Source: Hemerocallis citrina
Taxonomy: Eukaryota; Streptophyta; Magnoliopsida; Asparagales; Asphodelaceae
Direction: 5' to 3'
Length of the DNA stretch: 64,000 bases
Assembly: GCA_017893485.1 (NCBI GenBank)
Contig: CM030367.1
Span: forward strand, 139,569,274-139,633,273
The notes below the pieces were generated by a model. It was not told where the DNA came from. It ran no database searches and saw only the letters and a list, made by a program, of their open reading frames with translations. Positions 34,690 to 44,419 of the stretch are shown in pieces. How positions within the stretch are numbered: the first letter of the stretch is position 1; every line of letters starts with the position of its first letter. The position numbers and the translations under genes were made by a program.

Positions 34690-36216
34690 GACTTTGTGAC
34701 GGCCTTTCTGTTAGAGAATGAGCCCAGAAATTTCAATGAAGCCATGTCTATGCCTGATGCTCTCATGTGGAAGAAAGCAATCAAAAGTGAAATAGACTCC
34801 ATTATGCAAAATCATACATGGGAGTTAGTCGACTTGCCTTCTGGATGTAAAGCTCTAGGATGCAAATGGATTTTCAAACAAAAATTAAAACCAGATGGTT
34901 CAATAGAGAAGCATAAGGCAAGACTTGTGGTACAAGGATTTAGGCAAAAGGAAGGCCTAGATTTCTTTGATACATATTCCCCAGTTACAAGAATCACATC
35001 CATAAGAATGTTGATAGCTATTGCAGCTCTACGTAACCTGGAAATACATCAAATGGATGTTAAAACTGCATTTTTAAATGGGGACTTAGAAGAAGAAATA
35101 TACATGAAACAACCTGAGGGTTACGTAGTTCCTGGACAGAAAAACAAGGTGTGCAGGCTTGTAAAATTACTGTACGGCCTGAAACAAGCTCCAAAGCCGT
35201 GGCATACAAAATTTGACAATGTTATGATGTTAAATGGTTTCAAAATAAATGAATGCGATAAATGTATCTACATCAAAGATACTCCAAATGGATACATCCT
35301 GGTCTGTCTGTACGTAGACGACATGCTCATTATTGGAAGCAATAACGACATTATCAAACAAACTAAGAGCATGCTTAGTGGCAAGTTTGATATGAAAGAT
35401 TTGGGAGTTGCAGATGTCATACTAGGAATCAAAGTTTCTAGGAAATCTGAGGGGATTACTTTGTCTCAAGCTCATTATGCTGAGAAAGTACTTGAAAGAT
35501 TCAAGAATTACTCCAATGGGACAGCAAAAAGTCTCGTCGATCCAAGTCTTCACTTTTTCAAAAATACAGGCGAAAGCATATCACAACTGGAATATGCACG
35601 TGTAATTGGTAGTCTGATGTACCTAACAAATTGTACAAGACCGGACCTAGCACATTCGGTAAACGTACTGAGCCGATACACGAGTAATCCAGGACGAAAT
35701 CACTAGAAAGGAATAACTAGAGTATTGAACTACTTGCGACATACTCAGAGTTATGCACTGCATTACACCAGATATCCAGCAGTATTGGAAGGCTACAGTG
35801 ATGCCAACTGGATATCGAACTCCAAGAACTCAAAATCCACAAGTGGATATGTCTTCACACTTGGTGGTGCAGCTGTGTCATGGAAATCCTTTAAACAAAC
35901 GCTATTGGCCAGATCCACCATGGAATCTGACTTTATTGCTTTAGACAAAGCGGTAGAGGAAGCAGAATGGCTTCGAAACTTTTTAGAGGATATTCCTATG
36001 TGGGAAAAACCAGTGCCTGCCTTATGTGTACACTGTGACAGCCAATCGGCTATAGCACGGGCACTGAGTTGTATGTATAATGGTAAGTCTCGTCATATTA
36101 GAAGGCGACACAAAACCATTAGACAACTGCTCTCAAATGGAGTAATCTCTATAGAATATATAAAATCGGCCGACAACCTAGCAGATCCATTTACTAAAGG
36201 TCTGTCGCGAGAGTAG
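34690..36216 (+). pseudogene. Copia reverse transcriptase-RNase H part of pol
   Basis: Reverse transcriptase: WELVDLPSGCKALGCKWIFK, KARLVVQGFRQKEG, QMDVKTAFLNGDLEEEIYMK, the polymerase site YVDDML, and GSLMYLTNCTRPDLA. A single in-frame TAG at 35704-35706 interrupts it. RNase H follows: [26 protein letters not shown]-like MESDFIAL, and [12 protein letters not shown] near the end at 36216. Order (integrase before reverse transcriptase) is that of Ty1/copia; the lineage looks Tork-like but was not tested. Confidence 0.88.
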
Positions 36217-36874
36217 GTTTTGAGATCATCAAGAGGAATGAATTTAAAGCCTATGACGAAAGAGGATACTTGATGGAAACCCTACATAGGAATTGGAGAT
36301 CCCAAGATCTAGGTTCAAAGAGACAACTAAATCTTGTTGAAACGACAAAAGCACTGAGAGATTAACATCTCATATCCACTCTTAGGATGATAAAACAAGT
36401 GCTGCCTGCAAATAGTTAGGATAAGCTTGGCTTTTAATGATTCTCATAACTTTGAAATAAAAGTGGGGTATAGCAGGATACTCTTTATGGGCAATCACCT
36501 TGTGAGTGTGAAATGGGGCCGTTTCTATGAGAATGAAGAGAGAATACATTCTCCAAGTTCACTCACGATTAACCAGGGATGTTCAAGGCCAAAATGAACA
36601 CAACAAGAGAACTTAGTTCTGTGAGGAGATGAAACTGTGTGATAGTTATTGTCTAGGTTCACATCAACGCCCGGGTAGTTCAAGACATCATGATCACTAC
36701 CTGGTCAAGTGAATCTGATAGCTAATTACTAAGGGTGGTTCAAAGTTGAAAAATTACTACCATTCCTGATGTAGGGATTTTCCGATTGTACTCTCAGAGT
36801 CTTTCTGTCATGTTTTTTGTTTTTCTGTCGTGTCTGGATTACATGGTCTGGTAATTTTCATTTATGTGGGGGAT
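36217..36874 (+). other. Copia 3' untranslated segment with polypurine tract
   Basis: No ORF; second copy of the segment at 30519-31155. It ends ATGTGGGGGAT directly before LTR3, the polypurine tract. Confidence 0.85.
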
Positions 36875-37849
36875 TGTTGGAATTAATTTTTGCAGTTTTC
36901 CGGGCCGGATTCCAGCAGGCTCCGGCCACCGGCGGCGCCGGAAAATGAGTGGATTGAGATCCTCTCGACGAGTACTATTCCGTAGTATACTCACTTGCCA
37001 AAAACGAATTCCATATGAATGAGAAATGTTGATGCAAAGTTGGGTACTTGAAAGGTACTAACTTGGCAACTTGGAGAAAATGGATAGTCCCATATCGAAA
37101 ATTGGAAAAGACTTTTTCTAGTATATATACTAGAAAACTGGACTAAAGGGCGTGAGAGATGACTTAGCCAAAATGACAAACACACACGTGCGCGCCCGCC
37201 CGGCTCCGGCCCCGGCCCGTGCCCCGGCCTCGGCCTCGGCCGGCTCGGCTCGGTTCGATTCGGTCCGGTTTGGTTTGGCTTGGCTTGGCTTGGCTTGGCT
37301 TGGCTTGTTCTGGTCTGGCTTAAATTTTTTTTTTTTGCTCAGACAAAAAACTCTTCCCCTACTAAACTGAAAAGGCTTTTCAGATTCAGTAACTGGTACC
37401 CATTACTTTGTAACAGCAGAGTAATGGCTCACCAGTTATGAATCTGAAGAGTCGCCATTACTCTGTTGTTACAGAGTAATGGCATTTGAACAGTTTCCAA
37501 TTTTCCTCTATAAATCCAGACAGAGTCTTTTATACAGGTACAGATTTTTTTTTCATTTTCTACTTCTTCTTCTTCTCCTCTGTGTCAGTGTCAACTGAGA
37601 GTACACCATAGACAATAGTTCGCTGAATCTCTGAAGCAAGGGTGCTGCGTTCTTCTGAGAAGGTACAGTTGTATCCTGGGAAGCAATTTGCCGGTAACTG
37701 TCACACTACGGGGTGAATTCTGCTTTAAGGACAGAGATTATCAGTCTTGACTCTGTGCAAATTCTTTAACTTACTGTTTTCTTCCCTGTATTTCATTTCT
37801 TCGCAATTTCTGTTGCGATTTTCTATTTTTATATATTCAGGTTCTAACA
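36875..37849 (+). repeat. LTR3 of the copia composite
   Basis: 975 bp, closely similar to LTR2 with changes concentrated in the pentamer-repeat tract (37190-37320) and a short deletion before it. The hairpin pair, TATA box and end TTCTAACA are kept. Confidence 0.92.
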
Positions 37850-38002
37850 TTTTTAAGCCAATGGCTGAGATTCAAAATTAAAATGATCATCCATCGTTGA
37901 ACCAAATTTTAGGTTTTAGCGACTACAAGCTCCACTCAAAATTCCTATTTCTAAAAGCTAAATATGGAAATTTTGAGAGTGGACGACTACAGAATGCTCT
38001 AA

Positions 38003-38536
38003 GAGCATCCACAGTCGTGTTTTGCTAAAATATGCATAAATGCATATTATACATATAACAAAGCGAGTTTGCTGCAGTGGTAAAATGCTATAATATAGCA
38101 AACATTTTTTTAATGATCGGACGGATCTTCGAGATCCGTTCCACGAATTTTAAATAAAATTTCCGATTTTTTTAATAATTAAAAACAATTTTTTAGTGGA
38201 AAAAAAAAACAGAGGTGGCTCCCTCCACGGACGGATCTTCAAGATCCGTCCAAGGGGGGTTAGCCATATTTGTGGATTTTTTTTCCTTTCGGAAATTAAA
38301 AAAAAAACGTCGGACGGACTTTCAAGTTCCGTCCGAGGAATTAAAATTTTTTTTCTTTCGTGGGACGGATCTTGAAGATCCTTCCTGTATAATATGCATT
38401 TTCTCATTTCCGCTCTCATATATAGCAATTTACTGTTGCAAAATGGTCAAAATATGCATAAATAGCAAACGACTGCAGCGGTTCGTTTACTAAAAAATGC
38501 ATAAAATGGATAAATAGCAAACGACTGTGGATGCTC
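38003..38536. mobile_element. Harbinger-type MITE with a palindrome array
   Basis: Terminal inverted repeats GAGCATCCACAGTCGT / ACGACTGTGGATGCTC, flanked by TAA on both sides (38000-38002, 38537-38539); 534 bp. Subterminal TGCATAAAT and GCAAA motifs are repeated. Inside are four palindromes of type CGGACGGATCTTCAAGATCC near 38117, 38230, 38314 and 38362. It abuts the previous MITE and shares its TAA. Confidence 0.8.
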
Positions 38537-38571
38537 TAACAAGCTAAAATAATTTTGTAACTTTATTATTA

Positions 38572-38598
38572 CTAGTAATTTACACGTGCGACACACGT

Positions 38599-38668
<70 letters not shown>

Positions 38669-38789
38669 ACGTAGTGAGGACTCGAACCTGAGACCTCCTT
38701 CATATTGGTTCTGTACGCGCGATATACATAAGTTGATATGTTTACAAACGACAACTCCAACTCTCCCATTATAACATTATAATATTAGA
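38572..38789 (-). mobile_element. Small non-autonomous Helitron candidate
   Basis: On the minus strand it begins TCTAATATT, carries GGTTCGAGTCC (a tRNA B-box-like motif) and an (AT)n run, then a hairpin ACGTGTGTCGCACGT and the end CTAG. It is flanked by A and T as expected for insertion into an AT dinucleotide. About 218 bp. Confidence 0.55.
38601..38667. repeat. (AT)n microsatellite
   Basis: About 33 uninterrupted AT units inside the Helitron candidate. Confidence 0.95.
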
Positions 38790-38924
38790 TTAGATTAGAT
38801 AGATGGTATAAATTTTCCATATGAAGTTGTACCTTATAGCCAATAACTGTTATTAGGTAAATTAGTTGGATTATAATTATATATTCTTGGTTCTATTTGT
38901 GAATATTATCCAGGTAATACCAAC

Positions 38925-39400
38925 CTAATTCTTTATTTGTATCTATATAATAAAACACAAAGAAAGCTATCAAGTGGCTCCCCTTCAATCCCCCAAAAAT
39001 TAAAGGTTCAGATCTAACCTCACAAAACATATTCCCCCCTCCCCCTAAAAGTTTCCCCCCAAAACTCAAATTTAAATCCCCCACTCAAAACAACTCCTAT
39101 ATTTATTTAATTATTTCTCTCTCTCTCCCTCTTCTATTCAAAAAATTATAAAATAGAAAATTTAAAAATAAAAATAAAATAAAAACTAAAAAACAAAAAA
39201 AAAAATTTAAAAATTTAAAACTTTAAAAAAAATCAAAAAAATCATATAATATTTTTTTTTTTGGACCCCCAAAAGTTTCTCATATAATATATTTGTTGCT
39301 TCAATTAATTTGCTAGACCTCCAAAACTATTTTATATGATCAAACAAGGTACACCGTTCCGAAGATGTGCCGTAGGCACGTATCAACGGGCAAACCTAGT
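38925..39400 (-). repeat. Inverted copy of the dispersed repeat at 26440-27470
   Basis: The reverse complement of the TACTAGGTTTG...TTTGTGTTTTAT repeat, with the same CCTACGGCACATCTTCGG and TGATCATATAAAATAGTTTTGG segments. Confidence 0.75.
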
Positions 39401-39985
39401 AATTCAATACATTATATGCTATTATTTGTTGTACTTCTTTAGATAATCTTCTTGTTATTCTATATGTTATTAATAAATATTCTAATACTTTATCATTTAT
39501 GTACTTTCTTGCTATGGACTCCTAGGCGTTTTAGCCTGAATTCATCTCTACCCGGGAAGTTTGGCCTGACCTGAAAACCAGCCCGAACATGAAGGGTAAG
39601 GTTCGGGTTTAGCTTACTACTAACCCATTGGCTATGGATCAGGTTGAATATAAGGTAGTAAGGTACAAGTATGTGTATAAATGAATGTCAAACCCACCCA
39701 ACCCCGCCCATTTGCAGGCCTAACTTGGGTTATTAGAATCAAATATCATTAAACGTGCATTGTACGGGTAGGGATATGAATAAATTACACTAAGACCTTC
39801 TCCCATTATAGTAGTAGAGATCAGGGCTGGCCCTGAGTTCCCGGTGGCCTTAGGCGAACTTCCGATATGGGGCCCCTAATAACATATATATAATTTTTTA
39901 TGCACAAAATACGTACCTATATTTATAAGAAAAGTTCAAATTTGGAGACTCCTAAAATGGAGAAATCTCCGGAGGCATAAGGCGG
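39401..39985. other. Remnants of hAT-like and Helitron-like sequences
   Basis: No gene. GC-rich segments around 39540-39720 (CCCGAACATG, AACCCCGCCC) resemble hAT subterminal regions. At 39820 the minus strand starts TCTCTACTACTATAATGG, a possible Helitron 5' end. CAGGGCTGGCCCTGAG at about 39822 looks like a hAT left end whose right end would lie beyond element E. Confidence 0.4.
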
Positions 39986-40249
39986 TGAGGTAGGATAAAA
40001 ATGACCTGGGGCCCAGCCTGGGCCCAGGATGGCTCTCACTCAAGGACAGGCCAGCTCGGCCCCGGACCATCACCGGGTCGGTGCCGAGCCGTTAAGTCCA
40101 CCACGAAACCGGCCCCCTCGTTTCGACGACCCGCCACGGCCTTCGGTCTCCGATCCTCGGCGGTCCCACGGGCCATCCACTCAGCCTGGTAAGGGATGAG
40201 GATGTCCTGGCACAACCCAGGCCATCCAATTCTCTTAGAGGCACAGGGG
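39986..40249 (+). repeat. 5' LTR of element E, first part
   Basis: Almost identical to 63241-63465 and broken at the AGGGG (40245-40249) target duplication of element A. GGGGCCCAGCCTGGGCCC near 40010 is a GC-rich palindrome. Confidence 0.88.
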
Positions 40250-40617
40250 TGTAATGCCCTGATTTTTCATTTAATGAAAAATTATTTATTTTGCACGTAG
40301 TGTGCACGTGCAATATTTTGGTTGGATAAAATCTTATAATTATTTTCATTTTGATGGGTATAAATATTTAAATATGTGCTTTCAATTATTTTATACAAAA
40401 GCCTTCTTTTAAATAGATGAAAAGACTTTTCTTTTAAAAAGCCCTTTTTCTTAAAATCCCAAATTTAATTCATTTATTTTATCTTAAAATTGTTATTTTG
40501 GCCCATAAACTAAGGCCCATGAGTTGATTTATTTTAAATACAACTTGTCATATAGGATACAATTTAAAGTTTATTTTTATACAAAATTTAATGTACAAAT
40601 TTTTGGAGACTAAGTGG

Positions 40618-40655
40618 CATGCACGTGCATTGCACGTACACGTGCATTATGCACT
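40618..40655 (+). promoter_or_regulatory. CACGTG (G-box) cluster upstream of the TATA box
   Basis: GCATGCACGTGCATTGCACG followed by TACACGTGCATTATGCAC: ACGT cores repeated three times within 40 bp, about 170-200 bp ahead of TATAAATA. ACGT cores in CACGTG are classic bZIP/bHLH binding sites in plants; a role here is inferred. Confidence 0.6.
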
Positions 40656-40825
40656 TTGAATGGAGGCCGGGAATGCTTCTTTGGAGGGAAACCCAAATTT
40701 TTGGGTGGGATCATGGTGTGGTGGTTACTTGATTATGGGTAGTTTTTGTAACTTCTCCTTAAATCTAAGCCACTTGTTCCTAACTCCTACTTCAATCCTA
40801 GCCATCAATTCTCCTTGATTCTTAG

Positions 40826-40833
40826 TATAAATA
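40826..40833 (+). promoter_or_regulatory. TATA box of element A 5' LTR
   Basis: TATAAATA followed by a C-rich stretch; the same sequence is at 49493-49500 in the 3' LTR and in solo LTR A' (minus, 21203-21210). Confidence 0.8.
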
Positions 40834-41108
40834 CCCCCCCTCCATGGCTAGTTATTCTTGTGCTAAATAATTCTTCCAAACCTATAGTTCAATACTCTAT
40901 CTGGTAGTTATTTTAGTGAGTTAAAAGATTAAGTTGTGTGTGGGAGTTGTGCTTGCAACTACAAGGGGAGAAGAGGCCGGCATTCCAGGAGAAGAAGCTT
41001 TCGGTTTTGGTGCTTTTGGAGGATCGAGTGCGCGCTTCAAGGAGGAGGAGCATTTCGTTGCAAGGACATTCGTCTAGGAGTTTGCTAATTGTTCTTTTCT
41101 TCAATAAG

Positions 41109-43448
41109 GTGGGTAAATTTTCCCTATTTCTAAATAGGAATGCATGCTAGATTTAATTAGAAGAATGTTGCATGAAATGATCATTTAGAGTATACATTTA
41201 ATTGAAAATGACTTATCGATTGATTGATATATGAATGTGAAATTGTATGTGGTTCTATTAGTAAAAGCAAAATTATGTGTGAATTGGTTGTAGCCATAAA
41301 TTATTGAAGAAAATTTCATTATCTATGTCACAAATTATATACACAAAAGTTAGTAGATAAACCATGCTACTTTATGTGTTTTAATGAGCCTTTGTGTTGC
41401 ATTGAAATAAACAAATCAAAATATGGATTCGTATGGTTGGTAAATGACTAAAAACAGAAATTAATATGAAGAATTTCTAGTAAAGAGATTGAGATGTTAA
41501 TTGTGAAGAAATGTCGAAAAGAAGAAATGTGGTAATTATAATGTAGATACTGAATTAGTTGTATGAAAATATGTTTTAATTGTTACAAAAATTATTTTGC
41601 TCATACTGGTATGTAAATTATGTGAGGAAGAATGAATCTGGAGTTGTACAGTAATTTTTATGAAAACAAAATGAAATGGGGACTAGTTGAACATCGAAAC
41701 GTTTTAATAACGGAGAGAATTGGTTTAAATAAACTTTGAGTTGCGTTGTTGACAACCTGAGCGCGTAGCTCAAGTGGTCGGGATAGCCTAAATCGCTACA
41801 GTGGTCTGGGGTTGTTGGTTCGAATCCTCTGGGCAACACACTTTTATTCCATGAATTTTTAAAATGAAAGAGAGTAGCGGCCGAGAGCATATAATGCTCT
41901 CAGTCCTCTTTACAACGCTTGTAACACCCGGCCTAGTGGTCTGTGCCTTGGGCGTTTTTCCTGGGGTGCTGGGTTCGAATCTTGCCATCGGCAAGATTGA
42001 AAAAAATTATTTTTTGAATGTTTCGGTGGCCAAAAAAATTATGGAAAAAATATGGTTATTCTTCTAAAAATATATGGGACTTGTGAAAAAAAATAATTTA
42101 GGGATTATTCGCATGAAATAAAATGTGATTTGAGAATGAAATGTGTAATTAGAACTATGGTTTTATAAGTGTATTTTTGGGAAAATTATACCTTGCAAAA
42201 AGAACTTGAAATGAAGGATTAGAAGATTAATATAGTAAAGATTGAAATGATATTATGTGATGGATGTGATTTATTCCCAATTGAGAATAGTATGAAAAAT
42301 ATGAATTGTTAACATTCGTTAGTGATGTAAAGTATTTCTCATTTGAGAATAATGTGACAACTATGAAATGTGAATTATTCTCGTTGGAGAATAGTGCGAC
42401 AAATTATGATGCGTGAATATCCATCTTGATTGAATACTAGTGATGTGGGTTTTTAATGTGAAAATAATAATTCATGAGTTACATGATGAATAGTTGAAAT
42501 TAATGTATAATTATGGAATATTGAACGATTTGGAGATCATGGTTGGAAAAGAGAAACATTTTTGAGTATGATGACTCAACATATGAACTTATGAGTTTGA
42601 AACACTCAATTTTAGAAATTGTGAATTTGAAATTGAAACAAAAGAGTAGCTAAGTTTCCCCCGGCATTTGGAAATGAAGTGAAATGAAAATTGAAATGAA
42701 AGACCAAGGTTGGTCATGTTTGAATGAATGAATAAGTCCGGTTTAGTGGAGAGGCTAACTCTAGAGCTTTGATTTTTGTTCATGATTTTGATAAAAACTA
42801 AGGATTAATACATAGTGGAGACGTGATGAAAGTAGGAGAAAAACACGAGTATGAGGACCATCGGATTAGCGGTGTGAGAGTGATCCACAGGCTGCCTGCT
42901 TGATGCGTCAAGACATGGCGTGGGCACTACTCCAGAATTATCGTCCCGGTGGCGACGCTTGTGGGATGTTTGGTGACTGCAAGAGGATCGTGTGCCATGA
43001 AGTGAGGCTGAATTGCCACAGGCTGTCTTCACGATGCGTCGTGACATGACGTGGGATTCCCCTCTAGAATTTTCTGTACACGTGCTTGTACTCATAGATC
43101 ATCTAAGATACCTACCGTAATTACAGTAGTGGATTAAGTCATAACGAGGGATTGAACCCTACAAAGATGAAGAACGATTAAGGGCTTGCCCTCGGACCTA
43201 TGTAGTATGGGATGCATAGAATCCGAACAAGTGCGCATTAGTGTCATGTAACATAAATAAACTACATTAAGGACTAAGTGCACAATCACAACACGACATC
43301 AATAGGGTAGTCCCTTTAGTTTGATATGTGACAAGTTTGTGTTTGCTAAATATGAAAAATAAGTTATACTATTTCCGGCATAGAGAGGATGGCCGTGTAT
43401 AATGATCGTCGGTTGAATAAACTGACGTACCCACAGTCTTATATGCAG
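41109..43448 (+). other. Candidate leader intron inside the LTR of element A
   Basis: Starts AAG/GTGGGTAAAT and ends TCTTATATGCAG/GTAAATGG, with CTGAC about 24 bases before the AG as a branch-site candidate. Equivalent sites are in LTR families B (11525 to 8793 and 17682 to 14953), C (6024 to 2770) and D (23572 to 7440), all on the minus strand. CTGAC lies 17-26 bases before the AG in A, B and D but not in C. Splicing is inferred. Confidence 0.5.
41760..41985 (+). repeat. Pair of tRNA-like segments with Pol III box A/B motifs
   Basis: First: TAGCTCAAGTGG (41766-41777) and GGTTCGAATCC (41817-41827), matching box A and box B. Second: GGCCTAGTGGT (41930-41940) and GGGTTCGAATC (41970-41981). Acceptor stems do not pair, so these are not tRNA genes. 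They are also in the 3' LTR and, inverted, in solo LTR A' (about 20040 and 20200). Confidence 0.6.
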
Positions 43449-43689
43449 GTAAATGGCTTGATATAGATTAAAGGGGAAAAAATGCTTAAAGATTATACAA
43501 TGTTGTTGTACATTTATTCAATTGTTGTAAATTTTACTTCCGTTGTGCAATGTAAAGTGTAAAGTTTGATGTAAACTCTGATGTAAAGTGGAAAGTTCAA
43601 ATTTCATTGTAAAATTGTACTAAAGGAAGCGAAAAGATCTTGTAGAACATCTCGAATTCAGTGTATTTGGAATTCGGGGCGTTACAGAG

Positions 43690-43701
43690 TGGTATCAGAG
43701 C
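43690..43701 (+). promoter_or_regulatory. Primer binding site of element A (tRNA-Met type)
   Basis: TGGTATCAGAGC three bases after the 5' LTR, complementary to the 3' end of plant initiator tRNA-Met. Confidence 0.95.
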
Positions 43702-43847
43702 CACGCTTTCCACACTTGTACAAATTTATAAGGAACGACACCCTAGTAGTGGACATTAGAGTGTGTGTTTGAGTCTAGAGACTTAAATGTAAGTGACTTA
43801 CATTTGTGTTGCTCTATGACTTATGCTTCTTCCTCTCTATTTCTAAG

Positions 43848-44273
43848 ATGGCTGACCACTTCGACCCTGCTGGAGATGACGACTGGCATATCATCGAAGA
43901 AGAGTACCATCCTGGACAGGCAGATTCTGAGTACGAATACTATCCAGGGCAAGCAGATTCTGACGAAGAAGAATGGCCTGAATTCCGAGAGATCACCCCA
44001 CCTCCGGATTCATCTGATGACTCTTCTTCTGACGAAGAAGAAGAACCAGTTCCAAATAGTCTTGTGACTTCTCTTCAGAGGCAGGTAGAAACACTGCGAG
44101 AGAGAGTCGGATTATTGAAGGCTCAGCTGGCAAAGCGTAAGGATGACTATTCTGTTCTCAGTCATCGTATATGGGAACTCGAGAAGAGGAAGAATCTGAC
44201 AGATGTGCTGAAGGATGAAGTTGATGAACTACGTGGAGAACTTCGAGAAGCGAAGAGGAGCCGTAGGAGTTAG
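43848..44273 (+). CDS. ORF0, extra acidic coiled-coil protein upstream of gag
   Basis: 141 codons from ATG at 43848 (MADHFDPAGDDDWHIIEEEY). The first half is very acidic with two HPGQADSEYEY / YPGQADSDEEE repeats and a serine-aspartate stretch; the second half is heptad-like and charged (LQRQVETLRERVGLLKAQL, LKDEVDELRGELREAK), predicting a coiled coil, with a basic tail KRSRRS. I do not recognise a family. Extra ORFs before gag are known in some plant gypsy elements. It lies inside a candidate intron (43789-44416), so it could be made only from unspliced RNA. The leader up to its ATG is conserved in non-autonomous element B, where the ORF itself is lost. Confidence 0.65.
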   Translation: MADHFDPAGDDDWHIIEEEYHPGQADSEYEYYPGQADSDEEEWPEFREITPPPDSSDDSSSDEEEEPVPNSLVTSLQRQVETLRERVGLLKAQLAKRKDDYSVLSHRIWELEKRKNLTDVLKDEVDELRGELREAKRSRRS

Positions 44274-44419
44274 ACTGTTGTAGCTTCTACTGTTTTCATT
44301 CTGATGTCAAGAAATGTTTTTCAATTCGAATGTATAAAGTTTGGAATTTAATGAAATGCAAGTTGATTTAAAATTCATGTCTTATACTTCGAATTTAATG
44401 GATCTTTTTGCATCAGAAT

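Larger units (their letters stand above)
28710..37849 (+). mobile_element. Ty1/copia composite with three LTRs
   Basis: The order is LTR1 (truncated), rearranged insert, copia 3' untranslated segment, LTR2, copia interior with gag-pol, 3' untranslated segment, LTR3. LTRs start TGTTGGAAT and end TTCTAACA. The outer flanks are both TTTTT (28705-28709, 37850-37854), a possible target duplication, though poly-T is weak evidence. Two insertions sharing one LTR by recombination, or a tandem insertion, would explain it. Gag and pol are broken, so it is not autonomous. Confidence 0.8.
28114..37999. mobile_element. Harbinger-type MITE, split by the copia composite
   Basis: The left end GAGCATATGTAGTCG and the inverted right end GAGCATTCTGTAGTCG form terminal repeats, flanked by TAA at 28111-28113 and 38000-38002, the 3-bp duplication of PIF/Harbinger elements. 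Without the copia insertion (28710-37849) it would be about 750 bp. Its left half carries an array of short palindromes (28260-28500). Confidence 0.65.
40250..43686 (+). repeat. 5' LTR of element A
   Basis: TGTAATGCCC...GGGGCGTTACA. It contains a CACGTG-rich cluster (40618-40655), TATAAATA (40826-40833), a donor-like site (first intron base 41109), two tRNA-like heads (41760-41835, 41927-41985), the conserved LTR block (43141-43235), a hairpin (43364-43402) and an acceptor-like site (AG ends 43448). Confidence 0.95.

Noticed and set aside
41760..41832. tRNA gene
   Set aside because: Box A and B are good but acceptor and anticodon arms do not pair, and the copy is part of a repeated LTR.
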